A stretch of 33,847 bases of DNA. It comes from Paramecium octaurelia. Lineage: Eukaryota > Ciliophora > Oligohymenophorea > Peniculida > Parameciidae. The notes below the pieces were generated by a model that was not told the DNA's origin, did not search any database, and was given only the letters and a program-made list of their open reading frames with translations. The stretch is from NCBI GenBank assembly GCA_905182995.1, contig CAJJDP010000168.1:97565-131411 (forward strand), read 5' to 3'. Below are positions 23,760 through 33,847 of the stretch, in pieces. The position numbers were made by a program, and so were the translations under genes. Positions within the stretch are counted from its first letter, which is position 1. Each line of letters starts with the position of its first letter.

Positions 23760-24166
23760 AATATATTGATCTGAAATCCTATTATCATTTAAAACAATAT
23801 ATTGAGTTAAAAAACCATTATAGTTTAAAACAATAAATTGACCTAAAAATCATATATAAATCAACCAATATATTGATCAAAATATCAATATAAATATCAC
23901 CAATATATTGATCTGAAAATCATATATTATTAAAAAATATATGATTGATCTAAAATTATTAATAATTTAAAAGAATAACAATGCATTGATCTAAAAATCA
24001 TTTTTAATTTAAAAACAATAAATTGATCTAAAATTCATCTATAATTTAACAATAAATTGACCTAAAAATTGTAAATATATTCAACCATTATATTGACCTA
24101 AAAATCATTTATAGTTTAAACAATGTATTGACTTAAAAATCATATATAAATTCAACCAATATATTA
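23760..24166. repeat. Degenerate ~36-bp minisatellite, about 11 units
   Basis: Units start with AATATATTGA or close variants, continue with the core TCTAAAAATCAT, and end in AATTTAAAAC or AAATCAACC. Unit lengths vary (34-36 nt, one longer), so the array is not an in-frame coding repeat. Units alternate between two end types, which suggests expansion of an older dimer. It lies between AT-rich stretches without genes. Confidence 0.85.
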
Positions 24167-25001
24167 AAAACTCTAATTTAATATCAACTTGATGTATATT
24201 AGAATATTGCATCAGTCCAAAATTAAAATTAAATAAATTTTCAATATTAATCAGAAAATCTATCATATAATTAGTATTGTGCAATCTTTTCTTAAAAAAA
24301 TGTTATTCATAACTGTGATCTCAAACATTAATTACATTATAGTCCTTCTATTGATATGCATAATCTTTCAATTATGAAATCTAATATAGTTTAAGTAAAT
24401 AATTTTCGCCAAATAAAAGTTATGCTGATAAATCATAATTTAAAAATTTGGAACTTATCACTTTTCACACAAAATTCCATTTATGTGTAACACAAAAAAA
24501 TTAATTTAGCTGAAGAAGTTGAAAATAGATCACTTAAATCAACATGAATATACAGTGGCCATTTTAAATTGAATGGAAACAATTTACAATACCTAAATAC
24601 TCCACCAAATTAAAAGGATTAATTCAACCTAAATCATCAGTAAGTATCTCTATCTTTTTTATTAATTTGATATAATTATGATGCTTACTTTGAAAAGTAA
24701 GCAACTTTTTTTTATTTAATTCACAATTTCATCATTTTGAGTGGATTATTTAATTGATTTATTCATCTCATCAACTTTCATATTTCATATGTTTACTTTA
24801 TAAACTAAACAAAGAACAGGAATTTTTTCTTTTAAGAAGTACAATATAATAAAATTAAATTGGTGACTAATGTTGGGTCATGATAGGTACTTTATTTATT
24901 AATGAAAGTATAATTAATCATTTTGACCTATTAGCCTAAACCTTTAACTAGATTTAATAATTCTTATCCAAAATGTCTCAACTATGGGGGGGGTAAATAT
25001 T
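24167..25001. other. AT-rich spacer with hairpin and G8 run
   Basis: No gene is seen. It holds a 9-bp hairpin followed by a T run at 24683-24713 and a run of eight G at 24986-24993, unusual in such AT-rich DNA, just before the TPR relic. Confidence 0.5.
24683..24713 (+). other. 9-bp hairpin followed by T8
   Basis: The arms GCTTACTTT and AAAGTAAGC are separated by GA, and T8 follows at 24706-24713. The shape resembles an intrinsic terminator, and a T run could also end RNA polymerase III transcription, but no RNA gene is visible upstream. It may be chance. Confidence 0.35.
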
Positions 25002-25460
25002 GAGAATGCATTAATTGATTATAATCGAGAAATCCAACTTGAAAAGGACTATCACTACATTGCTTATATTAGTCAATTTAAATGTTGATATTGCCGAGGA
25101 AAGACAAAAACATTAATGGATTATAATTAAGCAATGCAAAACCTGATCCAGCTGAAATTGAGGTGTCAAAGCATGAATTGATAATAATTAAGCAATACCA
25201 ATTATAGGTATGAGTCATTTTGTATTCTGACATTTAAGAAAAAGACTATGCATTAATTGAAGAAGAACAATCTAATTTTTGAACCTGTATAGTCGAAGAA
25301 ATACAATATTACACTGATAATAAATTTGCAATGAGTTGATTGAATACACTCAAGCGATAAAAATTTATCCACAATATGCTCGTTGGCATAAAATAAATAT
25401 ATTAAGAAATTGATATAATGATATTGGTGAGAAGGACAAAATATTAATTTTATTAAATCT
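25002..25460 (+). pseudogene. Decayed TPR-repeat protein gene
   Basis: The frame from 25002 gives two motifs, A-L-I-D-Y-N and T-L-M-D-Y-N, exactly 34 residues apart with R-G-K between them. This is the period and pattern of tetratricopeptide repeats as seen in Paramecium-type TPR proteins. A TGA at 25086 interrupts the first repeat. Further on, in other frames, come E-K-D-Y-A-L-I-E (about 25240), L-I-E-Y-T-Q-A-I-K-I-Y-P-Q-Y-A and D-I-G-E-K-D-K (25339-25440), separated by TGA codons and frame changes. So three or four TPR units survive in a row but no frame joins them. TAA/TAG stand at Gln positions. It is a relic of a TPR gene with no intact start or end. Confidence 0.75.
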
Positions 25461-25489
25461 ATTACTATCGTAACTTATCACACAGTTAC

Positions 25490-25521
25490 TTTTTCTCGAA
25501 TTTTGCTTGATTCGAGAAAAA
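25490..25521. repeat. Perfect 12-bp inverted repeat, 8-nt loop
   Basis: The arms TTTTTCTCGAAT and ATTCGAGAAAAA pair perfectly around the loop TTTGCTTG. It lies about 30 bases after the last TPR remnant. It could be a transcript-end hairpin or a trace of an inserted element. No flanking duplication is visible. Confidence 0.7.
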
Positions 25522-27269
25522 ATTATATCTAATTACACTTACCATGAAAAAAGTAATGAACTCTTAAATTTGAAGATATATATATTTAAATTAAGATTAA
25601 ATTTGTCTATTTAATAATAAAACCTTAAAGAAAAAAAAACAAGCATGGCAGTATTAAATTTTTCAATGCTTTTATTTAAATTTTAAATAACAAGATTGTC
25701 TTTTAAATAAACACAACCATATGTTATGAGATTTAAGGTGCTTATTAATAAAAGAAAAAAATAGATATTTTTCTTAAAGCTATTTGGGTAGTAACTAATG
25801 ATTGATTTTTATATAAAGAATTATTGTTTCATTTACTTACTCTACAATTTAGAATTTTAACATGAAATTAGGAGTTCCATTACAGTTATAGTTGAATTTA
25901 GGATAAAAGTTGTTTCTTAAATTGAAAGAGATGCACATTTTATACAATTATATGTACAATCATAGACAGGGTGCAATGATATAGTTACATAAGCGAGTAT
26001 AATCATTCTTAGGCTTGTAAAGTGAAGCTTCATACTTTAATGAATGTTACTGCTAGTAGAATTAGTATCTTTGAAGTAATCTTTAAAACTACTAATAATA
26101 TAGACAACACTTTCAAGATGCAAAGTTGAAACTTATAATAGGATTATATTTAGAAGCACAACAATTTAATAGATATTTCAAAATATATTAGAAAGCTATT
26201 TGGCTCTCATAGAAGATTAAGTATAAATTAATCATAGAAAATTAAGTTAATATAAGATTTTGACTTTTGGTGTATATTCAAAAATATATGTTGGAGAGTA
26301 TAAACTATTAAATTAAAATTCGATATATAATTATATTGAAAAAATTAAGAAAAAAAAAAGATGAATTTAAACTATGATCAAGTTTTTATTTCGGTTCAGC
26401 GAGAACCCACCAGAAATGATTACTGAATCACTCCATATTGTCAACAATACAGAAATAAGAGTTCTTCGAAGATTATATTTTATTTCTTGATACTATAAAG
26501 CGATACTTAAAGGATGATATTCTTCCTTTCTTTGAAATTATTTGCTATTTATCCGATTAGATAAAACTCTACCTTATTGAAAGAATATCTCTTTAATTTT
26601 TTCAAAGACTAAGAACTAGATAGAAAATGTTAACTGTGTAAACATAATAATTCAACCCTCAGTAAATTATCCTGCATTTAATTTTCTCCTAACCTTTTTG
26701 ATAATAATACGAGACCGTTCGGTTTCAAGAGATGAAAGCTTTACTTCAAGTAAGCTTGTTATAACTTAATTTCAAACACAGCTAGCATACTTGTCCTATC
26801 CTTTTTCATTTGTTATCCATTATTTGAATGTTAATAGCTAATAGCTACAGTAAGTCGCAACCAGAAAGTGAGATTTCCCACCTCTCGTTTAAGCCTCCTT
26901 TATCGAATACCTTTTCAAGTACCAAGACATATTTCTTTTTTTTGCGCAATATCTATTTTTCGATGCTTTAAGTAAACTCTTTGTGGGAATTATTTACCAA
27001 TTTCCTGAATGTACAATTAGTAGGAATGCCAAATTTTACATGTTAAGCTCAATATGTTGTATTTTTTAAATTAATTTTGATTAATCAACGAATGCTTGGC
27101 AAGACTACTATTAAGTAAAGTTGCTAAGTAACACATACCTTAAATTTAAGGGGATCACTAACTTAGGTTAAATCTTTATTCTGAATCCCTCTTACCACTA
27201 AAAAATTAAATTAAAAACATTACATATTAAGATCTATATCATACTCCATAAAAAAGTTGATCAACCCAA
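25522..27269. other. AT-rich stretch, no gene called
   Basis: It contains poly-A/T runs and scattered short frames. A small hairpin (GGTTC-AGCGA-GAACC) lies near 26394. Around 26700-26960 the sequence is slightly less AT-rich but I find no frame with sustained coding bias. Confidence 0.4.
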
Positions 27270-27532
27270 CTTGGAACACTAAAGTTTGATAGGTTTTCAA
27301 GGCTTTCTCTCACTTTTTACTTCAAAGAAGTGCAGTCTGTCATTTCTTTGATATTGATGATGGGATCTTATACTTTATCTCAGTTGTGAAAGTTTTCATC
27401 ATTCCGCACTCTTTTCTCGGAATTGATTTGAAGGAGAACTTGTGTTGTGTTTCTGTTTTTCAGGAAGAAGAAATAACGAATCACAACGAGATTCAATTGA
27501 CCATATGAATTACCTTTTAGAAAAATTGCTGT
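27270..27532 (+). CDS. Possible coding segment, ~80 codons
   Basis: One plus frame is free of TGA from just after a TGA near 27288 to a TGA near 27505. It has strong G at codon position 1 (GAT, GGG, GTT, GTG, GGA, GAG, GAA). The product has a hydrophobic middle and an acidic end. No start codon or family is recognised, and it may be one exon of a longer or decayed gene. Confidence 0.3.
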
Positions 27533-28929
27533 AATCTCAATTCAAAGATTAATATTGCCTAAATTGCTTATCAATCAATCAAAAGATAAATCAAAAACCT
27601 TTCTGTCAATTTGTTTTCAATTCTTTCATAATGATAGATTATTAAAAAATTATCTTCGAACTCATTCTGCCTTTCTACATCTTTTATCTTAACTTTAATT
27701 ACGACTGAAAGGATTTGGAATTCGGTCTAAAATTTGAAATTACATACTTTTAGCATAGCTCACTTTTACTATTTTCACTATTGAAAGATATGTGCTTGGT
27801 TTATAAATTTCATTTAATACTTTTATAATGGAAATGATATCACTTTTAAAAATCGAGAACATTTTAAATTCAACCATGATATTTAAACATATCAATTTAT
27901 TCATCATTTTTGGTTTAATATATTGCTCGAATAACCAGTAATGGAAATCTATTTAATATGAAATCGCAGTGAATGAGTTGATTCTTTTAAATTATTTCTA
28001 TCTATCTAATCATCTATTTCATTAGAACTCATTAAATTATCTTTATTTTTGCTTCTTGTCAGGATACATTTTTAGCAATTATGATGGGTTAAGTTGAAAT
28101 ACTCATTTTCCCTAATTAAGTTTAATTATAAATTGAGAATTCATTCTCAAATTTCTCGTACTCCATTTGAATTTTAATATCGTTTTACTTAGGGACATTC
28201 TCTTTTTGGTGTTCCTGGAGAGCAATGTTACTACTAATATTTTTTAATGCCTCCATTTCACTCTTATCTTAAATCAATTAATTTAATAAGATCTTCCTAT
28301 CCTGTGAACATTGCTATCCCTAAACCTAATAGAATTAAAATTAAATTAAACAATATTATCAAAGAAGTATTTTAGATTAAGCAATTAAGAACCTTATTGA
28401 ATTCAACTTCTAGTTGATGGGAAAAATAAAGTCATCAGGTGTCGGATAGGAACTATGCTATAGATTTGATCTTTTAAGTAAGAGCGAAACTTAGCTACCT
28501 AAGTTAAATTCTGAAAAGTAAAAGTTTGAATTCTTATGTGAGAAGAAATTCTTGGATACGACATCAAAATAAGAGTAATTGAATTTTCTGAGACCTCCAT
28601 AGATACTTTTGGTTTATATATGCATACATTAGAAATGTTGTGCGTGTTATCTCTTATCCTGTTAATTTTTTAAGAATCATGGTCAAAATTTATCAAGAGT
28701 AGAAATAATATTACTTTAAGTATTCTTGTATCTACTCTCCTTATTAAAAGAGCTAAAATATCTAAGTGTTATTAACAGCTTGAGTATCTAATTACTAATA
28801 GAGATATGAGGTTTCTAAAATCTAAGAAAAAGCGATAGCAAAAGTCATTTAATTGTTTTGAATTAAAAACCATTATTATAGCTATTATAGCTATTTTGAG
28901 AATATTTCAGTTAACATCATTTCCAGGAG
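27533..28929. other. AT-rich stretch, no gene called
   Basis: A tandem (ATTATAGCT)-like triplication lies at about 28872-28895. Otherwise only short frames without clear bias are present. Confidence 0.4.
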
Positions 28930-29433
28930 ATATGGTCCAAAGAAATCTAGACAGCCATTTGACAAGTCAACAAAAAATTGCAAAATCACTTGAAGAGAAT
29001 CACCTTAGAGAAAGTAAAGTGGTTGTGAGCACTATATGAGGAGGATCCAGAGTTGTTTAGAAAATAAACTCTTGTATATGCTCTTTCTTTGGAAGCTCAT
29101 ATCAGAGAATCAACTGGCCAATAAGGAAGGAATAAGTCAAATGAATCGTCGATTATTGGCTAGATAAGAAGGTATTATGGGGTCACAAAGAGAAGCTCAT
29201 GCATGGAATTGGATAGGAAAAGGACTCAATTCAATTATCTATTCTAAACTTATGCCCAGAATTTGTTTGCTTTAAGAATCAAGTTTATGCCAACATATTC
29301 CTACAATGAAATAATATAGGTTAATCTCATTTTTAATTTAATTTTATTTTTATAGTCACCACTTTCCTTAGAGTAGTCAGAACGAACTTATGATTTGATA
29401 ATTTTTACCTAAAACTGTTTACTTTTTTTCTGA
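28930..29433 (+). CDS. Coding-like segment, frame uncertain
   Basis: This part is less AT-rich and purine-rich on the plus strand. The frame ending at the TGA of 29431 is free of TGA back to 29026 (134 codons). The bases before that TGA, in the same frame, also look coding. A second frame, with fewer G/C at third positions, is also open across 28940-29330 apart from one TGA. I cannot decide between them. No family is recognised. Confidence 0.3.
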
Positions 29434-31659
29434 GATGAAATTATGTTTGACAAAATTTAATATTTGAACCTTTATACATATAAGTATTCCTCTTTCAATC
29501 TTGTTACTTCAATCATTTTTTCTTCCTATTACCACATATCTTCTATTGTTGAAGTTCTCACTATATTAGATGGGACTTCTCAATTTATATATGAGAACAT
29601 AATAATCTCCATATTATTCTATTCTTCTCACACTCATTTACTTTATTATTTCAATCATAATCTATTTTGAATTATTATTTTATCTTGTGTTATCATATCC
29701 CCAAAATATATTATAAATTTAAATATTGGACTTGAAGGCAATAAAATAGTAGTTAAATCGCACAATTAGCAGACCTTCTGATGTGAATAATTCCTCATTA
29801 AAAAATCTTGCAAATACTATCCCAAATAAGCTGATTTATTTTCAAAAAAGAACATTATTATAAACTGAATTAAAAGATTTAAATGATCATTTGTTTACCT
29901 CGTTTTCACTTAACTCTTAAGTGGACACATTTAAAATGTTTAGTTTGCTTGGAATCTGCAATTTTAAAGAAATTTCGCTACCTTTTTAATTGGTAAAATT
30001 AGAAACTTAAAAGGATATAATTGATATCGTTTCCAACTCTAGGTGTATTGAAGATAAATGATATTACTATAATCAGCTGGAACAAATATATCTACTTTCT
30101 TATTTTTAAGGTTTGAATCATATTTACATCATTTCATTATTTCCGAAATGCTTAGTCATATAGAAATTATTTTAATCGTCATAAATGATTTCCAATTGAA
30201 TGATACCAGTTTCAAATTTTAGGCTATAATTGAATTAAAATGATTTCTTACAAATTTGGCTATAAAATCTAGTTGGAAATAAATTTGATTTAGGTGTTAT
30301 GAAAATTATATATACTTTATAATACTTTTGTAACTCTATACATTGTTACAAATTATTTCGAAATTTTTAGAGAGATAATATACATTAATATTTTAAATTA
30401 GGATACGATTTTCAAAGAGAGAATAACAGTATGTTTAAAATAGATTACTTAATATGGTTTATTTTTAAAAATTATCAATAATCTTAAATATTAATTAACA
30501 ATAGCATTCGTTTATGTAATATCATCATTGAGATGAATCAAAATTCTTTTATATCCATTTAAGTAATATGGATTTGCTCATTCTTCTTAAAGTATCTCTT
30601 AATTCTAGATTATAATCAAGAATTTTTTCTTTACCATTCTAAATTATATAACATGATTTTTTAGCATTAGATTATAAATTATTAAGCTTACTTTAAAAAA
30701 GATGAGAGTTATATATATATTTATTATTGATGTAATGAGCCAAAACATACTCCTGCTACAAAGTTTAAACTCATTAAGAAGTGCTCCTCCTCTAGCTCAC
30801 TTTCTTCCTTCAAACTCTCTTATATTCGTCAAATAATAAATCTTTGCAATTTTAAAAGAGATGATGTAATTAAAATTGGAGTTAATTTATAATGGACTGA
30901 GGAAAATCAAGAGCTGAAAATACCATATGATTAGGATATGAAACTTTAAATTTTAGTGTTAAGAGAATGTTAAATCGAATTTCTTTTTTTAAAGTCGACG
31001 GATAAATTTATCAGAAGTCATAAGTTGATGTCCAATAAATAATATCTTATTCAATAGGCGAGACTATAATATTACATTTAATAGTAAGTTGTTATACATA
31101 AATCTTTATGGTAGAAAAATTGAACTTCTTAATTATAAATCTTCAATGATATTATAATGAGTAAAAGTTTATAATTCAGAAGGGAGTTTATTAAGATTCA
31201 GTAATTAGTCCTTCTCATTTTGATATCTAATTATTACTGCACAAGAGATTAAAAGTTGCATTAATATTTATTTTAAATTTAATGGAAATAGTTTTTTGTC
31301 AAACTTGAAATCTGTTTTGATGGATTACTTGCACTATTTGGAGTTTAAACACTACTTGAGTCTTTTTTCATTAATTCAAATAACAGTGTGCAAAGATATA
31401 ATGAATCTATAGAAGTTATAATTGCGAAATTTCAAAAATTTAGTTCCTTACACATCTTTGTGAAGGTAGGTAAACAAATAATTAACTTGAACTGTTGTTA
31501 TATGCATCCTACTGTCAAGCTTTATGTAGTAATTTCTTATATTGTTATCATGATGAAACCTTAATTGATCATAATATTTACAAAAACTGCTTAACTCTAA
31601 ATCATATAGTGTTGTAATCACAATTTGTAAATTAATTTGAATCATCCTTGATGCTTACT
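29434..31659. other. AT-rich stretch, no gene called
   Basis: The standard-code ORFs at 29464-29670 (plus) and 31448-31645 (minus) are poor in G at codon position 1 and low in complexity, so I do not call them. No repeat, palindrome or RNA gene stands out. Confidence 0.45.
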
Positions 31660-31986
31660 TCAAACTTTATTTTAATTTTCATTAAGATGATTATTAACAA
31701 AACATAAGGATATCGTAATAGAATTGTTGAGCCATGCAAATTAATATTGCTGAATTATGTCTTGTTGGATGCATCCTTCAATATCTACAATCCTTACATT
31801 AGTCCCTAATTTTTTTAGAATTGATAACGAAGGCGAAATATGACTCCATCCTTTGAGTCCTACTTGTTGATATCCTCACTCCCTTGCATTCATTGCGATC
31901 AAAACGCTTGCACAAATTGCCTGTTGGTTTGCTTCACTATTATCGATGCATACTTTTAATGGAATAAATGTAAAAGATGTTCTCAT
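31660..31986 (-). CDS. Unknown coding frame with one in-frame TGA
   Basis: From an ATG at 31986 to the TGA at 31660 the minus frame covers 109 codons, with one internal TGA at 31876-31878. About 30 percent of codons begin with G, roughly twice background, and third positions are mostly A/T, so the frame is very likely coding or recently was. The central part reads like an alternating beta/alpha fold (V-G-L-K-G-W then I-L-K-K-L-G then V-R-I-V-D-I-E-G), but I cannot assign a family. Confidence 0.4.
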
Positions 31987-32006
31987 AGATATCCAGCGGC
32001 AGCTCA

Positions 32007-32510
32007 TCAAATGTAATTGCCTTTGAAAACAAAGAGAGACCAAAATTTTCCATTGTCTAATTTGAGCGATTAATTCAGCAATGAATAAAAATTAATATGT
32101 TGTTAATAGCATAACAATCGTAATCCCTCAAAATTAGCTTCTCACTCTGCGTGGATGAATGAATGGTCTATTTCACCCACAATTTGACAAAGATTTGTAA
32201 TTGCTGTTGAATTTGCAATGAATTTTGATCAGCAATATTTTACTCATGCTACTTCTTCCAAAAATTGTGCTGCTCCATTCTTCATAAGCTTGCATGTAAT
32301 AGTTGCACTCCTTCCCCAAATAAAATCGGATGCCAGCAGTTACATGTTGTAGAACTCTATTTAGAAAATAAAATCTATATCCTATTACACCAATATTTGC
32401 AGATCATCTAATTCGGTAGCATAATTTCAATAAAAGAAGCTCTTATTTTGACCTGCAGTATTAAAATGAGAAACAGATATTGGTTAGCAGTTGTCTAAAG
32501 AGTTATCCAT
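32007..32510 (-). CDS. Unknown coding frame with four in-frame TGA, ending in TGATGA
   Basis: From an ATG at 32510 the minus frame runs 167 codons to two consecutive TGA (32007-32009, 32004-32006). Inside are TGA at 32427, 32244, 32229 and 32142. The coding signal is the strongest in the right half: over about 60 codons around 32140-32340 some 40 percent begin with G. TAA and TAG occur at Gln-like places. Two Trp positions use TGG. If TGA is Trp the protein is intact; if TGA is stop this is a pseudogene whose lesions happen all to be TGA, with no frameshift. An A-E-x-E-A-x3-G-L string at the third TGA faintly recalls RNase H-type folds, which is too weak to name it. Confidence 0.4.
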
Positions 32511-32547
32511 AGAATATTACATGTTATTTCGATCTAGACAGAATAGT

Positions 32548-32895
32548 TCAGAAAAAGGGTGCAACTGCTAGTTCATACGGCACAATGGTTTGGATAAATA
32601 GTAGATTAATGCCATTTGTGGATTAACCAGAAACATAATCAACTGCAAGCAATGAAGACACGTCTATGCAGGATGAACAAACTATTTCTTTATTTTTGGT
32701 GTCAACAATAATCAATTTACAAAGCTGCTGCATTTTTAGATGATGCATATGTCCAACATGCAAATAATGTTGAGTATCTGAACAAGCACTTCTAGCCTGA
32801 TAGTTAACACCCTCATCACAATAATGATAAGGAGATGAGCCTGACGGATATAGTAAGCAAGTGCAATAAATTAGCAATAGGCTCCAAAAATGCAT
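32548..32895 (-). CDS. Possible secreted Cys-rich protein, ~115 aa
   Basis: An ATG at 32895 is followed by a hydrophobic signal-like segment (residues ~3-16). With TAA as Gln the frame extends to the TGA at 32548 (the first in-frame TAA is at 32623). About 22 percent of codons begin with G, with A/T-rich third positions. The mature part has several Cys (C-D-E-G, S-A-C-S and C-S-S-C strings) and His-rich stretches. The next frame downstream (32007-32510) lies on the same strand 37 bases away in a different phase, so the two could be exons of one gene. No family is recognised. Confidence 0.4.
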
Positions 32896-33847
32896 AGAGT
32901 GGAACGGGAACTTACAACACCTTTGTGATTAAGTGCATAGTAATTGATTACCTTAAAAAGAATTATTTTAAATCCACTAAAATGATGTAAAAAGACAATA
33001 TTGAAAAGTATTATATTCTGAGCTTCAGAATTACAATGAAAAAACATTTGTTGCATTATGTGCACGAGAGAGCCAATAATATACTAAAATGCTGATTCAC
33101 TCCCAGTATATAACCAGATGCATAAGGGTTCTGAGATGTTCAAGTTAAGCAACGCTTTGGACTGACAAACTCTATCAGAAAATATTGATGAACGACCAAA
33201 AAATAGGCAATATTTTACCTGAAATGGAACAGTATACTTCATATAATTTCCCAGAAGATAGAGTCCGAAATGCAAAAACAATTTCAAAAGTGCAGCAGAG
33301 CATTTCCTGTAACTTCTCAAGGTAACAGGAAACCAGAATATCATTAATCATCAGTCATTTAATGCTGCATCAGTGTATAAAGTACACAAGCATCAGGAGA
33401 CTAATTTGAAATGTTAATGGCTAAGTTAATTTACAACTAGTATTGACTACAACTTAAGTTAGCAGTAAGTTTCAATAAGTATCACAAGTGGATCCATAAG
33501 CACTATTTGAAATGCTTACGTTTTATTGATAGGATAAACAAAAAAAAATCTCTGTTGATGAATTACAACCAAAAAGTTACTCTGACATTTACAAAATGAT
33601 TCTATTGGCATAAATTTCACAGATTGCGATTGTAAGAACATAGTAAAGGCAATCAGTGACACAAGACTTAAGGGGGAATGTACATATAATGTAATTAAAG
33701 GAAAAGGAAAGAAGTTATTTCACCAATCATTATTGGATTGAAAAAATTGCATGGTCTTTAAATAAAGTCATTGAACCAGGCAACTATTTTTTCTAGATTT
33801 TATTCTGGTAGAAATTATTAAATGAAGCCATATTTTTAACAAATGAT
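32896..33847. other. Window end, no certain gene
   Basis: The minus-strand ORFs at 32871-33065 and 33084-33344 have hydrophobic translations but weak codon-position bias. They could be upstream exons of the gene at 32548-32895 or chance. 33345-33847 holds nothing I can identify. Confidence 0.35.

Noticed and set aside
29464..29670. 68-aa ORF, plus strand
   Set aside because: G-poor, low-complexity I/L/S/Y translation with no codon-position bias; expected by chance.
32130..32200. Possible RNase H domain of a retroelement
   Set aside because: Only an A-E-x-E-A-x3-G-L string fits. The other catalytic Asp residues and a reverse transcriptase are not visible.

Overview
The window looks like a contig scaffold from a ciliate nuclear genome. 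It is very AT-rich, standard-code ORFs are all short, and the best gene reads only if TAA and TAG mean glutamine. That gene (10781-14178, minus) encodes a cysteine-rich, multi-pass membrane protein of a family common in ciliates. It has one 26-nt intron and more than 1100 codons without a TGA. Very short GT...AG introns (17-26 nt) also explain frame changes elsewhere. This fits Paramecium and relatives (TAA/TAG = Gln, TGA = stop). It could also fit a lineage such as the karyorelicts, where TGA is both Trp and stop, because several other gene-like frames contain in-frame TGA.

Assembly. Three single-n joints (4355, 9839, 14612) are each flanked by the same sequence on both sides: 695, about 1510 and 1358 bp. 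They are contig ends that overlap but were not merged, so genes and repeats there appear twice. Separately, positions 1-1867 recur at 2259-4126 without any n.

Layout. 1-5050: tandemly repeated gene-like region, plus strand. 5200-5900: GC-richer island of unclear nature. 5869-6650: plus-strand gene without a clear start. 8168-8515: small minus-strand candidate. 10781-14178: the cysteine-rich membrane protein gene, with its 3' part repeated at 9275-9838 and its 5' part at 14613-15537. 17737-19369: plus-strand gene of unknown function with two tiny introns and a Cys/His cluster. 19865-20610: plus-strand gene broken at an A9 tract. 21385-21849: gene-like frame with three TGA. 23760-24166: degenerate ~36-bp minisatellite. 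25002-25460: decayed TPR gene. 27270-29433: weaker coding segments. 31660-32895: minus-strand coding frames, some with several in-frame TGA.

I see no operon or shared pathway. Gene density is low for a ciliate somatic genome, which points to germline-limited sequence, a pseudogene-rich region, or a ciliate with little DNA elimination. Except for the cysteine-rich gene and the TPR relic, coding calls rest on reading frame and on G at codon position 1. All three frames of AT-rich DNA look protein-like once stops are reassigned, so confidence is limited.
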